This document shows positions 8,169-16,779 of a DNA stretch of 20,497 bases, piece after piece. Location: assembly GCF_000006405.1 (NCBI RefSeq), contig NW_003208196.1:8904-29400 (forward strand). Direction: 5' to 3'. Origin of the DNA: Perkinsus marinus ATCC 50983. Taxonomy: Eukaryota > Perkinsozoa > Perkinsida > Perkinsidae. The notes beneath the pieces are model-generated. The model was not told the origin of the DNA and ran no database searches. It saw only the letters and a list, made by a program, of their open reading frames with translations. Position numbers and translations under genes: made by a program. Each line of letters starts with the position of its first letter. Position 1 is the stretch's first letter.

Positions 8169-10205
8169 TCACCAGCTGCTACCCTTGCGGTGCAAGAACG
8201 ACCTGTTTCCTGCTTCCTTCAGAGAGCGTAAACCATCGAGGGAACAAGCATGCATCATAGCCCCTGAGTCTAAAAGACCCGCGAAAGCCGCGGTCCCACC
8301 GGTTTCCGTCTGGAAGGATAGGTTTACATGACGCAAAGATGGCGGGACAGACGTATCAGAGGAGAGTGAGGAGCACTCAGAGACCGACAAGGTGTTGCTG
8401 AGATCCGAAACAATGACAGTTTCCATTGTTAAAGGTGCTGTTTCCGCGGCGGCTGCTGCAGATACGTGGGACCCTTGTTCTTGCCGAGGAGGTTTAATGC
8501 AGTGCGCCGTATGATGGGCTCCCCCACATCTGTCACATTTCACGCTGCCCCTCCACGGACATGCGGAGACGTCAGGGCAGCGTAATTTGGTGCGGTTACA
8601 GAGATTGCATCGGTCCGACTTTTGCACAGGGGATGGGGCAGGGCAGGAGATACGAGAACCCTTACAATTAGGGTCCGAATCGAGACATCGTGTGCACCGG
8701 ATTCGAGGCTTGCTCTGGAACCGACCCTGGCGATTTGAATAATTATTTGGGTGACCGTGGGACGGAGTCTTCAAACTAGTAGCAGATGTACCACTCGAGA
8801 CGTTACCAGTAGCGGCCAATGTAGAGATGGTCGAGACTTGCTGAATGGGTATGCGAGATAACGGATCTGTGGTAACCGACTCTCGACCGGAACGGAGGGC
8901 ATCCTCCGAAATCAGACCGTTGATCATGTACTCCAGGTTCGTTCCCGGAGAGGAACGACGAATGCCCAATGCAGCTTCTTTATAAGGTGCCACTAACGAT
9001 GTTACCAGCAGGTCACAAGCAGATCTGTCTTCCAAGCAGCCATTGGTCCGTTCATAGTCGAGAAGCTTTTGCTGGAAAAGGTCGAGGAAAGAGCACAGGT
9101 TTGAGCCAGATTTCATCTTAAGATTCACCAAATTCTGCCAAGCGACGATGCTGTCGGTAGGCTTCGCATAAGTTTCGTACAGAGCAGACGTCAAGCGGTG
9201 AACCTCGACCTCGGCCGCCTGGTGGCATCGTGATCCTCTCGGATTGACCTTTTCGCTGACTTTGTCGGAAAGATGACCCACTAACCAATTATAGAGCTCC
9301 ACCGCGTACCATGCGTGCTGTTTAGCGAGGAGATTACCTTGATGAATAAGTGAGGAGACTGACCGTTTATCGCTGCTCCCTGTGAACTTGGGGTACTCCG
9401 GGTAGATTCTAGCTGAACTTTGGAAGGCTTTCCTCTCCACTGCAGAGAAGGACTTATGCAGCTCGTTAGCAGCAGCGGGATAATACACTGGGGATAGGCG
9501 AGAGCAGTGAGAAGAAGCGGCTATGTTCGAAGACAGCGCTCCTGGAGTACGGGCAGGGGTAGGCGCAGGGCAGGGTTGCTTGAATGACTCGTGCTCAGCC
9601 AATCCACTAGTCGCTCCCAATAACCCTGGTTTAGTGAGGGTTGTACCGGGTGAAGCATGTTCCTGCTTTTCGGGAGGTGCATCTGCTGAGATAGGACCAA
9701 ATACCAGACCAGGAGGGCAAGACCATTGGGTCTCCTTAGTCAGAAAATTGTAGTAGTAGGCTGGACTCGTAGGAGTCGCAGGTGCTTTCAACCATCCCCC
9801 ATTCAGAGGAGGAGCAGGAACCGGTGGTGGGGGTGGTGGAGCCGAAGTTAGAACCTCAGAAACGACCGCAGGAAGCTGGGGTAACTCGAAAGAGGTTGAT
9901 TTGGATATCTTCCCAAGGCTGAGGGGGATGCCGTCGGGTGCTGTCTCCAAGGATACTCTCCAGGAATGAGCTTGTGAGGAGGTTATCCAGATTCCGTAGT
10001 AAGTGCGTTGGGGTTCGTCAGCAGAAGCATCTAAGGTGATTCTGTCCCCCAGGTATGGTAGCGACAATAGACTAGGGCTATTGTCAACATGGGACTCTTC
10101 GAGAAGGCAACATACCAGACCCGATTGCTCATCGTGCTTGATCACGTGTACCTCATGATAGGCGTCTAGAAGTTTAACAAACCGAGTAGGGTAATCGTCG
10201 GACAT
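8169..10205 (-). CDS. gag: BEL/Pao Gag-protease with a WW domain
   Basis: A 678-codon frame with an ATG at 10205, only 29 bases after the 5' LTR. The order of parts is: an unassigned N-terminal region (1-120); a proline run (about 123-133, PPPPPP); a WW-type domain (about 136-166: W138, a Tyr triplet at 150-152, W161 and Pro164-165); a central capsid-like helical region (about 240-430), not assignable by motif alone; and a Cys-rich nucleocapsid region (504-569) with several CxxC pairs, the last one close to a CCHC knuckle. Near the C-terminus is the aspartic protease signature LLDSGA (about 643-648). Gag would form the particle and package the RNA. The WW domain could bind proline-rich partners or the run just before it. 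The protease domain seems to continue in the pol frame, which overlaps the end of this one. Confidence 0.9.
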   Translation of the reverse strand: MSDDYPTRFVKLLDAYHEVHVIKHDEQSGLVCCLLEESHVDNSPSLLSLPYLGDRITLDASADEPQRTYYGIWITSSQAHSWRVSLETAPDGIPLSLGKISKSTSFELPQLPAVVSEVLTSAPPPPPPVPAPPLNGGWLKAPATPTSPAYYYNFLTKETQWSCPPGLVFGPISADAPPEKQEHASPGTTLTKPGLLGATSGLAEHESFKQPCPAPTPARTPGALSSNIAASSHCSRLSPVYYPAAANELHKSFSAVERKAFQSSARIYPEYPKFTGSSDKRSVSSLIHQGNLLAKQHAWYAVELYNWLVGHLSDKVSEKVNPRGSRCHQAAEVEVHRLTSALYETYAKPTDSIVAWQNLVNLKMKSGSNLCSFLDLFQQKLLDYERTNGCLEDRSACDLLVTSLVAPYKEAALGIRRSSPGTNLEYMINGLISEDALRSGRESVTTDPLSRIPIQQVSTISTLAATGNVSSGTSATSLKTPSHGHPNNYSNRQGRFQSKPRIRCTRCLDSDPNCKGSRISCPAPSPVQKSDRCNLCNRTKLRCPDVSACPWRGSVKCDRCGGAHHTAHCIKPPRQEQGSHVSAAAAAETAPLTMETVIVSDLSNTLSVSECSSLSSDTSVPPSLRHVNLSFQTETGGTAAFAGLLDSGAMMHACSLDGLRSLKEAGNRSFLHRKGSSW

Positions 10206-10217
10206 AGCGTTAGTGTA

Positions 10218-10234
10218 AGAATCCCGGTAGAAGA
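10218..10234 (-). other. Candidate primer binding site of the BEL/Pao element
   Basis: The minus strand just inside the 5' LTR is the complement of GAATCCCGGTAGAAGA, which looks like the 3' half of a tRNA T-arm followed by seven acceptor-stem bases. This is where a tRNA primer should pair. However, the usual TGG (pairing with CCA) is not at the LTR edge, so either the primer is internal or the match is by chance. Confidence 0.35.
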
Positions 10235-10460
10235 TGTGCCAATTTACGAACTCGGCGTGATGTAGGCAGACGGAATTTGGGTTCCGAGAGATGGAGAAAA
10301 GACCATAGAGTCCTTAGCGTGACGTACGGGACTCATAGACGAGTGCGTCACGTCACGAAAGGACGAGCGAAAGTGAGAGAAAGAACGAGATGAGACGATG
10401 GTGTCTGATGGACAAAGGATGGGGCTTGGAGAGACAGACGAACTATCGTAGTTCGGCACA
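10235..10460 (-). repeat. 5' LTR of the BEL/Pao element
   Basis: A 226-bp copy identical to 4362-4587 by eye, with the same TGTGCC/GGCACA ends. As the upstream LTR it should hold the promoter and the transcript start. No clear TATA box is visible. It is followed on the right by ATAT (10461-10464), the second target duplication copy. Confidence 0.93.
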
Positions 10461-10464
10461 ATAT

Positions 10465-11050
10465 AACCAGGGTACGACAGTGAAGTTATTACATTTAACG
10501 GTCAATTTGAGTTGACGCTGCAGCTGAAGAGCGGCAAGGTATTTGCTGACTAACTTGCAGACACCGTATATGAGAGCATCTAACTCTGCCAACTTGATAT
10601 GCCGATTATCACCTAAACGGCGCAATTCTGTTGAATCTCCTATATAAGTTAAGTCAGCAACTATAGCAGTTCCGTAGGCACATTTTGATGCGCTTGTGAA
10701 TTACGGAATGATTTAAACTTACCAGGGATCTTAATTGGCTCTCGTTGAATCTCGGAGGGCTGAATATTGACTGTAGTCCTCGTAACTTATGAGATGATTG
10801 TATAGTAGCCAGACCTACTGGATCAGCTGTTTACGATGTTTCGTTGTACGCGTAGTACGAAGTTTTGGTTTTGAATGCCCAAATTCTGAAGTTCAGCGGG
10901 CTACCGATCATTTGGTTTCTTTCCGGCCGTCAGAATTCTGGGCGTGAGTGGGTTGCCTTTACGTATTTCCTGTCCACAGCAACAAGACCGACCTTGTGCC
11001 TGTTTCGAAGCTGAGTGAGAGATCATCACCAAGAAGTGCAAGTCCTCATC
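10465..11050 (-). pseudogene. RNase H region of the long Ty3/gypsy-like copy
   Basis: Minus-strand remnant. At 10625-10540 it encodes the RNase H helix pattern HIKLAELDALI, and it runs toward the BEL/Pao insertion with a strand reading NNFTVVPWLY. The downstream ADPLSR motif is on the far side of the insertion, near 4210, so the younger element split this domain. From 10540 to 11045 it matches 1577-2085 of the short copy. No reverse transcriptase catalytic box is visible between here and the protease-like region, so that part seems lost. Broken in several places. Confidence 0.65.
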
Positions 11051-11196
11051 TGCTAACCTCAAGTTCCTAAGAAAGTGGACTGGTGCGTTCCAGTGGTTCA
11101 GCCATTAGCTAGGTGATCAAGATGTTCTCCGCTGTCTCAGTGGTGCCGTGAGGTGTCTGCGGAATAATGATGCTGTGGATGATGAGCAGTGGGACG

Positions 11197-11241
11197 AAGT
11201 GTCTGTTGCTTGATATACCGTATGTCAAGCAACAGACACTT
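11197..11241. repeat. Perfect long hairpin
   Basis: Two perfect 17-base arms (11197-11213 and 11225-11241) are inverted copies. The 11 bases between them can add four more pairs (one G-T) around a CCG loop. The result is a 21-bp stem with a 3-base loop. It lies where the reverse transcriptase of the Ty3-like element would be expected. It could be a foldback scar of a deletion or inversion, or a small structured RNA. Confidence 0.85.
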
Positions 11242-11297
11242 GTATCACATGCGTTCGATCCGTGTTTCATGAGTGGCTTCACACCTTTGTCTTTAGG

Positions 11298-11717
11298 TCA
11301 TTGTATAACTAGGTTGATTGTCACAGATTCTAATGTAGCATGGTGGTATGGCGCTATTTTAAGAGTGATGACCTTGGGCTCTGACAATGGTTGCCCAGCT
11401 CGATGATATAAAGCAATATCTTGCATACCATCACTATCAACATCACTCAGCCATACCAACTTTCCAGCATTTATCCACCTTCCGAGATAAGGTAGCACCT
11501 CACTCGGTAGAGTATTATTACCGAGCTTACGATGCGGTCTCAGTTGAGACCTCACAGCTGCCACAGTTGGCTTCACAATAGCACCAGGGTTGATACCCGT
11601 GAATATTTTCTTCTTACCAGTTATACCATTTACACCAACGGATACAACGAAATACTCACTCTTGTAAATATATTCTTGGTGATGCCACTCATTTGGGGTA
11701 AGTAATCCAACCATCAC
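11298..11717 (-). pseudogene. Ty3-like element, unassigned region after the protease
   Basis: An open minus-strand stretch of 139 codons with protein-like composition (patterns EVLPYLGRWI and WLSDVDSDGMQDIAL). By place, between protease and RNase H, it could be the connector and the start of the reverse transcriptase, but I do not recognise a diagnostic motif. It overlaps the end of the protease-like frame in another phase, and the element as a whole is broken here. Confidence 0.4.
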
Positions 11718-12189
11718 CTACGTAATTTTTCATACATATCTCATAGACCTCACGCAGCTTCATTGTTTGTGCTTTAGCAAGAAGATCACTCAGATCCAAT
11801 GACTGCACCGTATAAACGTTCTCATTCTTACTCTTACATACATACCGTGGGGGTAAAATACTATAGTCCAATATAACCTTATGGAGAATAAGGAAATCAG
11901 TACCCGAAATAGGACAATACAAATAATCGTATGGTACTAACCAAAACTTTTGCTTGAACTCGATGTTCAACCACTCAAAAGAAATATATACACATTTATT
12001 CAGCCAGACAGTACCAGTAGCCGTAAATATACATCGGGATCTATTACCAGAGACGATCTCGAGTCGAGGATACATACTATTAACAAACCGTTCAGGAATC
12101 AAAGAGATCGTTGAACCACTCTCCAGGATCGTAGGCAGAGCCATGTTATCACACAAGGTAGAAATTTGACTCTGCGAATTCCGGAGCAC
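11689..12189 (-). pseudogene. Retropepsin-like region of the long Ty3-like copy
   Basis: An open minus-strand stretch of 166 codons. Near its start the pattern PTILESGSTISLIP has the form of a retropepsin active-site loop, followed by beta-rich sequence and a PISGTDFLI pattern similar to the second half of retropepsins. It follows Gag (12298-13020) as a protease should, so it would have cleaved the Gag-Pol polyprotein. It belongs to a broken element. The assignment is by motif and position. Confidence 0.6.
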
Positions 12190-12297
12190 GTCCGATCCAG
12201 TAAGATTATGCTCCTGTACTCGGTTCCCATAACGGTATTCTTAATGTCTTCGTCATAAGCCACCTTGTCATCTTCTACCATATAAGACCGATCAATA

Positions 12298-13020
12298 TCA
12301 ACCCGACCTAAAACGTCCTTCTTGTTGCAGGCCAGCAGTACAATCCCTGGCCAAATGACCAAGGCGACCACAAACATAGCACCGGTTATACCAGTACGGG
12401 TCTTGTTGTGATCGGATAACAGCACCTTCACCACCTCCTCTACGATAACCACCTTTGGCATATCTATTGAACCGACCTTTTCCTTTGCCATTTCCACTTT
12501 GACCGCTTCGACCATAATTCACATAGAGCACCGTATCAGCAGCTGAACTATTCGCTGTTACCGTAGTGTTCTTCAAGATTTGCAGAAGAACACATTCTTC
12601 TAACGTAGGCAACTGCAGTACCCCCAGTTTACTGGCAATCTCCTGAGGTATACCCCTCAAAAACTGACCTTTAGCCACACCATCAATCACAGTATCTGGT
12701 ACCGAAGTACCTTTAACTGTCAACGTTCTCGTTGCCAACCGCTTAAGATCATAGCTGTATTCAAGTAAAGTCTCTGAAGGAAGCAAGCCTCTAGAATTGA
12801 AGTCCTCGAATACATCCCTCGTCAATAGCCGTTGTATCAAGTGGTCTTTGATCTTATTCAAATCCTTCTAATCTTCAGGCGTCATACTATCATATGCCCC
12901 CAGGACCGAATCTTCTAGAAACAACGGGACATACTTATAGATCTCATCACTGGACCACCCATAGAACGCCGCAATAGTATGATACTTCTCGAACTATGCT
13001 TCCACCTTCGCAATCGTCAG
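12298..13020 (-). pseudogene. Ty3/gypsy-like Gag with CCHC zinc knuckle (long copy)
   Basis: The minus strand encodes a capsid-type Gag. A helical region (about 13020-12560) has the pattern of the retrotransposon Gag family, with KVEA and FYGWSSDEI followed by a helix ending in HLIQRLL. A Gly/Arg-rich basic stretch (GKGKGRFNRY) and one canonical CX2CX4HX4C knuckle, CYVCGRLGHLARDC (about 12375-12334), come after it. The knuckle binds the element's RNA in the particle. The clean open part is 12861-12298 (187 codons). Protease-like, RNase H and integrase regions of the same element follow to the left. The copy is broken, with a few interruptions in this part. Confidence 0.8.
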
Positions 13021-13038
13021 TCCCTGAACGGTTAGTTA

Positions 13039-13963
13039 TCAACTACTATTCCTAGCGAAGCTCTTAATCTTGAGCTGCTCTCGAAGATCTCGAAACTCAA
13101 GCTCTGTCACGAGAAAGGAATATACTCGGCCTTGTGATAGAAAGCGCCAAAAGATTTCTTTTGGCCAAGAGATAGTTTGCCCTCTACCATACCATAATGG
13201 TGACTCATTCCTGACTTGGTTCTGACTTAGTCTCATCATCTACATCCTCTCCTGACCAATACTTCTCTATCGTTGCTGATCCTGGATGTACGAGATGCAT
13301 TATTTATCGGAGGACTCGTGAGATCCCCTTTGATACTGCCTTTGCCACGTACCGGTTTTTAAGCTCGCTGTACCATTAGAATCAAGTTTCCCATCTGCGA
13401 GAGAAGCTCTCAGGTCTAAGCATTCCCATGATTACCGACGGTTTGTTCATCAACATCAGTAGAGTGCCCGTTCGAGTTTCTCAGCCATCACGCCTCAGAC
13501 ATCAACCACGAGCCCAATTGGTTCATCATGTCGGAGCTGTCTATACAACCAACATCCACATAACGAATCATCTACCGAAAATGCACTCCTGAGCACCCAT
13601 CTACATATCTGAACGATCTACATGTATCTCGATCCACTAGATCATCAGACGACACCAATGCTTCTAAACCACGGTTTGACAAAGTTCCTTATTAGGGGAT
13701 ACCATACCTACAACTGCCGCGCTACCCGAATGATACCATTTACTCGACACCATCTACAGCAACGAATGTTGTACTATTAGTATCCCGAATGATAAGGATG
13801 ATAGTAAAAGTTAAGTTATTTCATTCACTTTAGTAAATGGACCAGTTACTGCAGCTAGTTCTAAAGAATCAACCGCTCCTCCTTCTGAATTAAAAATCTG
13901 ACAAATAAACCAGATACGGAGCTCCACTGAGTTCAACTGCTGGACGGCAACTCACAACGCAAG
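13039..13963. other. No recognised gene; upstream part of the Ty3-like copy
   Basis: Between Gag and block Y. A minus-strand ORF of 66 codons (13239-13039) may be the N-terminal part of Gag, but it has no recognisable motif. From 13240 to 13963 I see no convincing ORF, repeat or RNA gene; composition is AT-richer than in the BEL/Pao element. Confidence 0.4.
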
Positions 13964-14177
13964 TGTGTGGATTTCTCTCATTCAATCAGATATACAGGCG
14001 CTTTCGAGTGCCACTGCTATCTTCAAGATCCACTTCGATTCGGAATCGACTATTATCGATTTTGATGAGGCCGCTGAGAAGATCTGGGGAGGTTGCGACA
14101 GTTATGCCGTCGTCAAGACCAAGCCTGGTGATGGACAGCCCAGAAACCACACCTCTAACAATTTCAATCGAGAATAA
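13964..14177. repeat. Block Y, right copy, first part
   Basis: Matches 2098-2303 with 12 substitutions and no indel in about 205 bases. A plus-strand frame (about 65 codons, ending FNRE then stop) and a minus-strand frame are both open in both copies. I recognise neither product. In the plus frame about 8 of the 12 changes alter the residue, so strong purifying selection on it is unlikely. Position suggests a leader or early coding part of the minus-strand element. Confidence 0.6.
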
Positions 14178-14704
14178 CAGATCGTTGGTTTGGATGTGTC
14201 AGTTTGGAGTTATGGGGTTTGATCCTCGCAGTACGACGACGGTAACGCACAGTCCGAGCGGACAAGCCCACTTCATGAACTCGGTTTGTCGATCCACTAC
14301 TATGCTCTTATGCTACGTATTGTCAGTGCATCGGCACCCACCAACATACATGAATCTGACTGGTGACGCTAGTATCATCAAGTTGATTTCCGGGTCCATG
14401 CTCTCTGTTTGACTCGATTTGGTATCTGTGTCACAGATGATGTGTTTTGGCCAAAATCACACGGATAATCAGTCTCTGCATCATGGTTTCATAGAAGTTA
14501 AGTACATTGTCGACTAGCAACTAACGAGTAACACATCATAGAAAGACCTGTTCTTAACGCTCATCATTACATTTAGTAGAGGAATAAATGGCTGAGATGT
14601 CTAATTTGCTGCAAAGGCGAGCCTCTGCCATGCATAGCTTAGAACCAGACGAGCTACTGTTTGCTCTGCACGCTCGCTGGCCATGGGGATCAGTCTTCTT
14701 CACA
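14178..14704. other. Segment present only in the right copy of block Y
   Basis: About 527 bases that the left copy of Y lacks; there, about 30 bases of filler (2304-2331) join the flanks instead. No convincing gene or transposon ends are visible in it, so loss from the left copy is more likely than insertion here. Confidence 0.55.
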
Positions 14705-15270
14705 TCTCCACCAGAGTATGCTGAAGGAAGTATAACTCGGTAAATACGTATAACTTATAAAGGTATATCAATCATGCTGTAGTACAAATCGAACGTCTCT
14801 CTATTCGATGTTCCCTGAAACAACGAAGATAAGATGGCACGAGACGAGCGATAATGTGGCAAAGAAGATTATCTATGTAACAGGTCCACCCATATCACAC
14901 GCGAATCGTGTGTTTTTTCGTCTATAGGTCCAATCAGAGACCCACTCTTTTTAAATGTGTACAGCCGGTCATAGATCTGGATTCAATCCGTCATGGGTTG
15001 CCTGAAGTTTTCCACGCTACGAGACTCCCTGTTGCGATGCCCCAGCGATGTTGAACCATCTTAATTGAACTGCCAAAGTCTTATTCAGGGACTGTATAGT
15101 TCTCGAACTACTCAGAAGTCGTGCTCGATTCTACCACCTAGGACAACGTCAAATGGGTGCTCTGTAACACTTGCCAGAATGAGCCTATCTCCGGATGACG
15201 AGCTTGGCTTTGTCCCTCGTGAGGCATCCCTACCATCGTGATCGTCGATCGCTATTGGATCACACCAGGC
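14705..15270. repeat. Block Y, right copy, second part
   Basis: Matches 2332-2755 with about 94% identity, except for about 143 bases at 14908-15051 that are absent from the left copy. That extra piece has no terminal repeats and no clear target duplication, so again a deletion in the left copy is the simpler reading. Similarity ends at about 15270, where the left copy jumps to repeat B. Confidence 0.65.
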
Positions 15271-15333
15271 CTGCAATCCATACCCAGTATCTGAATCCTT
15301 CATTCTCAAGGCCTCTGAAGCTTACTCCGGGAC

Positions 15334-15516
15334 CGATCATATGTATTCATATGATTGGAAAATAAGTGGCAGACTACAAACCCGAAGCGTATTACATACT
15401 AGGCTGATCCGGCATCGATTATGAATCGATGAGTTCGCTGGGTCGGATGCTTGGCACAAAGCACTAGACGGTCACAGACCTCACTAACGGACTATCTTGG
15501 ATCCATATGCCAAGAT
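15334..15516. repeat. Cluster of three short hairpins
   Basis: Three perfect or near-perfect inverted repeats lie in under 190 bases: ATCATATG/CATATGAT with a 4-base loop (15336-15355, extended outward by three pairs, one wobble), CATCGATT/AATCGATG with a 3-base loop (15413-15431), and ATCTTGG/CCAAGAT with a 9-base loop (15494-15516). In the leader of an LTR element such structure could serve RNA packaging or dimerisation, but this is inference from place only. Confidence 0.6.
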
Positions 15517-15698
15517 TCACCTTCGGTAATAACTAGACGGAGAGTCCTTTCGGACATGGTAGCACCCGCGTAGACGTCGACGATGACAACAGTAGCTCGG
15601 AATGGGGCGATGTCTTCTGTACAGTTCACTGATCGCAAATCAGCAGGTTTTGTCGATAAAGCCTGCTACGAGGCACGTCGGTGATTTAACTTACCTGC

Positions 15699-15911
15699 TC
15701 AGCTGATAGTGGCATCACGGGTATGGACGCGGTCTGAATCGGACATACGCAACTGTTCGACCAGGACCAAACTAATAGCCTTGTAAATAGCCAAACGCTG
15801 TAGTTTGCTGGACGTAGCACTGCTAACCAAACAAGAACTCGACATACCAGTACCAGGACGGGAACCAGAAGCAGCATTTCTCGACCCAGCGTCCAAATTG
15901 TGATCACTCAT
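15699..15911 (-). CDS. Small hypothetical ORF in the leader-like region
   Basis: 70 codons from an ATG at 15911 (starts MSDHNLDAG). The first part is rich in Ser, Gly and Ala; the rest is a possible amphipathic helix (LQRLAIYKAISLVLVEQLRM). No known family. It lies upstream of block Y and Gag in the sense of the Ty3-like element and could be an untranslated-leader ORF or an early exon. A consensus 5' splice site (CAG|GTAAGT) sits at about 15697-15689 on the same strand, at the end of the overlapping open frame. Confidence 0.3.
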   Translation of the reverse strand: MSDHNLDAGSRNAASGSRPGTGMSSSCLVSSATSSKLQRLAIYKAISLVLVEQLRMSDSDRVHTRDATIS

Positions 15912-16779
15912 TTCATTGGGTACGCTACTCTGGTGATCTACTCAACTGTATGAGCTCCCTCAAAAGGTCTAAGTTCGGGTTGTCGGAAGTCTTCGCAACG
16001 TCGGGATGGATAGAGGCTTGCAAATCGGTGGTTGCTACTCTCAATGCTGCCGACCGCTTCCATGGCGAATCTCCAGCGGCGGATGATCTTATGGGGACCC
16101 AGAGAGAGAATTCCGATGGCTGTTTCGAGAGACAACGGTAAGGTTAGGCCCGTTTCAAAGGAGTGCTTGCGGTTGGGTGCAGCTTGAAGATGATCCATTG
16201 AGTTGGCCGTTATTTATCCCGGGAAAGTTATCTAATAACTTGGCGTCGAGTTTGACGCTCCTGTCATAGAGTTGTTAGCTGTCATCTCTCCCTCTGGAGT
16301 GTTCTCTATCCAGCGCAGCTCGCGAAGTTTTACCAACGCGATGGAACACCCCTCCAACTTGCGAGCTCTCTAGTGGCGGCGATAGTCGGCTTTCGTCTTG
16401 CGACATCGCTTTCCCGCCATAGGCACGGAGTTGAAGAGGATAAAATAAAATCGGAAACAGGCACGGAGATGGAGAGCGAGTACATCAGTTGTGCGATTCT
16501 GTTTCAATTAGTCATAACACATCCTCCAAAGCAAGAGTTGGAGAATGTTGGAGAATTCACAGCGTACTCTCGCTGACCTAGAATTGTGGGGAGAAGTCTT
16601 CTCTCACTCGGAGAGTTCAGTTTGATGAGTCAATAAGAGACGCTGTCTGTCGAGGTACAGGGGGAATTTCTTGTGAGAAGAGCTTCAGTCGATGATCTTC
16701 GGGTCGTACCCCGGAATGCAACTTGGAAGCCGCTTGCTGCCTCCGTGGTCCTCGCTCTCTGAGCCACATTCACGGAGAG

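Larger units (their letters stand above)
4362..10460 (-). mobile_element. BEL/Pao LTR retrotransposon, looks whole, minus strand
   Basis: A 6,099-bp element bounded by two 226-bp LTRs (4362-4587 and 10235-10460) that I read as identical, with TG...CA ends and an ATAT target duplication. Internally, in minus-strand order, come a 29-base leader, a Gag-protease frame (10205-8169) and a Pol frame (RT, RNase H, integrase; to 4649), then a short purine-rich tract before the 3' LTR. The Pol motifs are those of BEL/Pao: FDPLG after the RT, NPAD at the end of RNase H and GGxWER in the integrase. There is no envelope-like ORF. No clear break is visible, and identical LTRs imply a very recent insertion. 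It sits inside the RNase H region of an older Ty3/gypsy-like element. Confidence 0.93.
15271..16779. other. Leader-like unique region between A and block Y
   Basis: About 1.5 kb present once in the window. In minus-strand sense it lies between the A/B repeat (LTR-like position) and block Y, upstream of Gag. It holds three close hairpins at 15334-15516 and a small minus-strand ORF (15911-15699). Two overlapping ORFs on opposite strands (about 15938-16198) look like chance. I see no known protein, tRNA or rRNA. Confidence 0.4.

Noticed and set aside
9523-9753. Plus-strand ORF opposite Gag
   Set aside because: Antisense of the WW and proline-rich coding part; Gly/Pro-rich reading is explained by the sense strand.
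12099-12515. 138-codon minus-strand ORF overlapping the Gag knuckle region
   Set aside because: It is in another phase of the better supported Gag frame and has no recognisable motif.
14908-15051. 143-bp extra block in the right Y copy as an intron or small transposon
   Set aside because: No GT...AG ends in either sense that fit, no terminal inverted repeats and no target duplication; a deletion in the left copy is simpler.
15938-16198. Overlapping ORFs on opposite strands in the leader-like region
   Set aside because: Both are short, lack motifs and exclude each other; there is no second copy in the window to test conservation.
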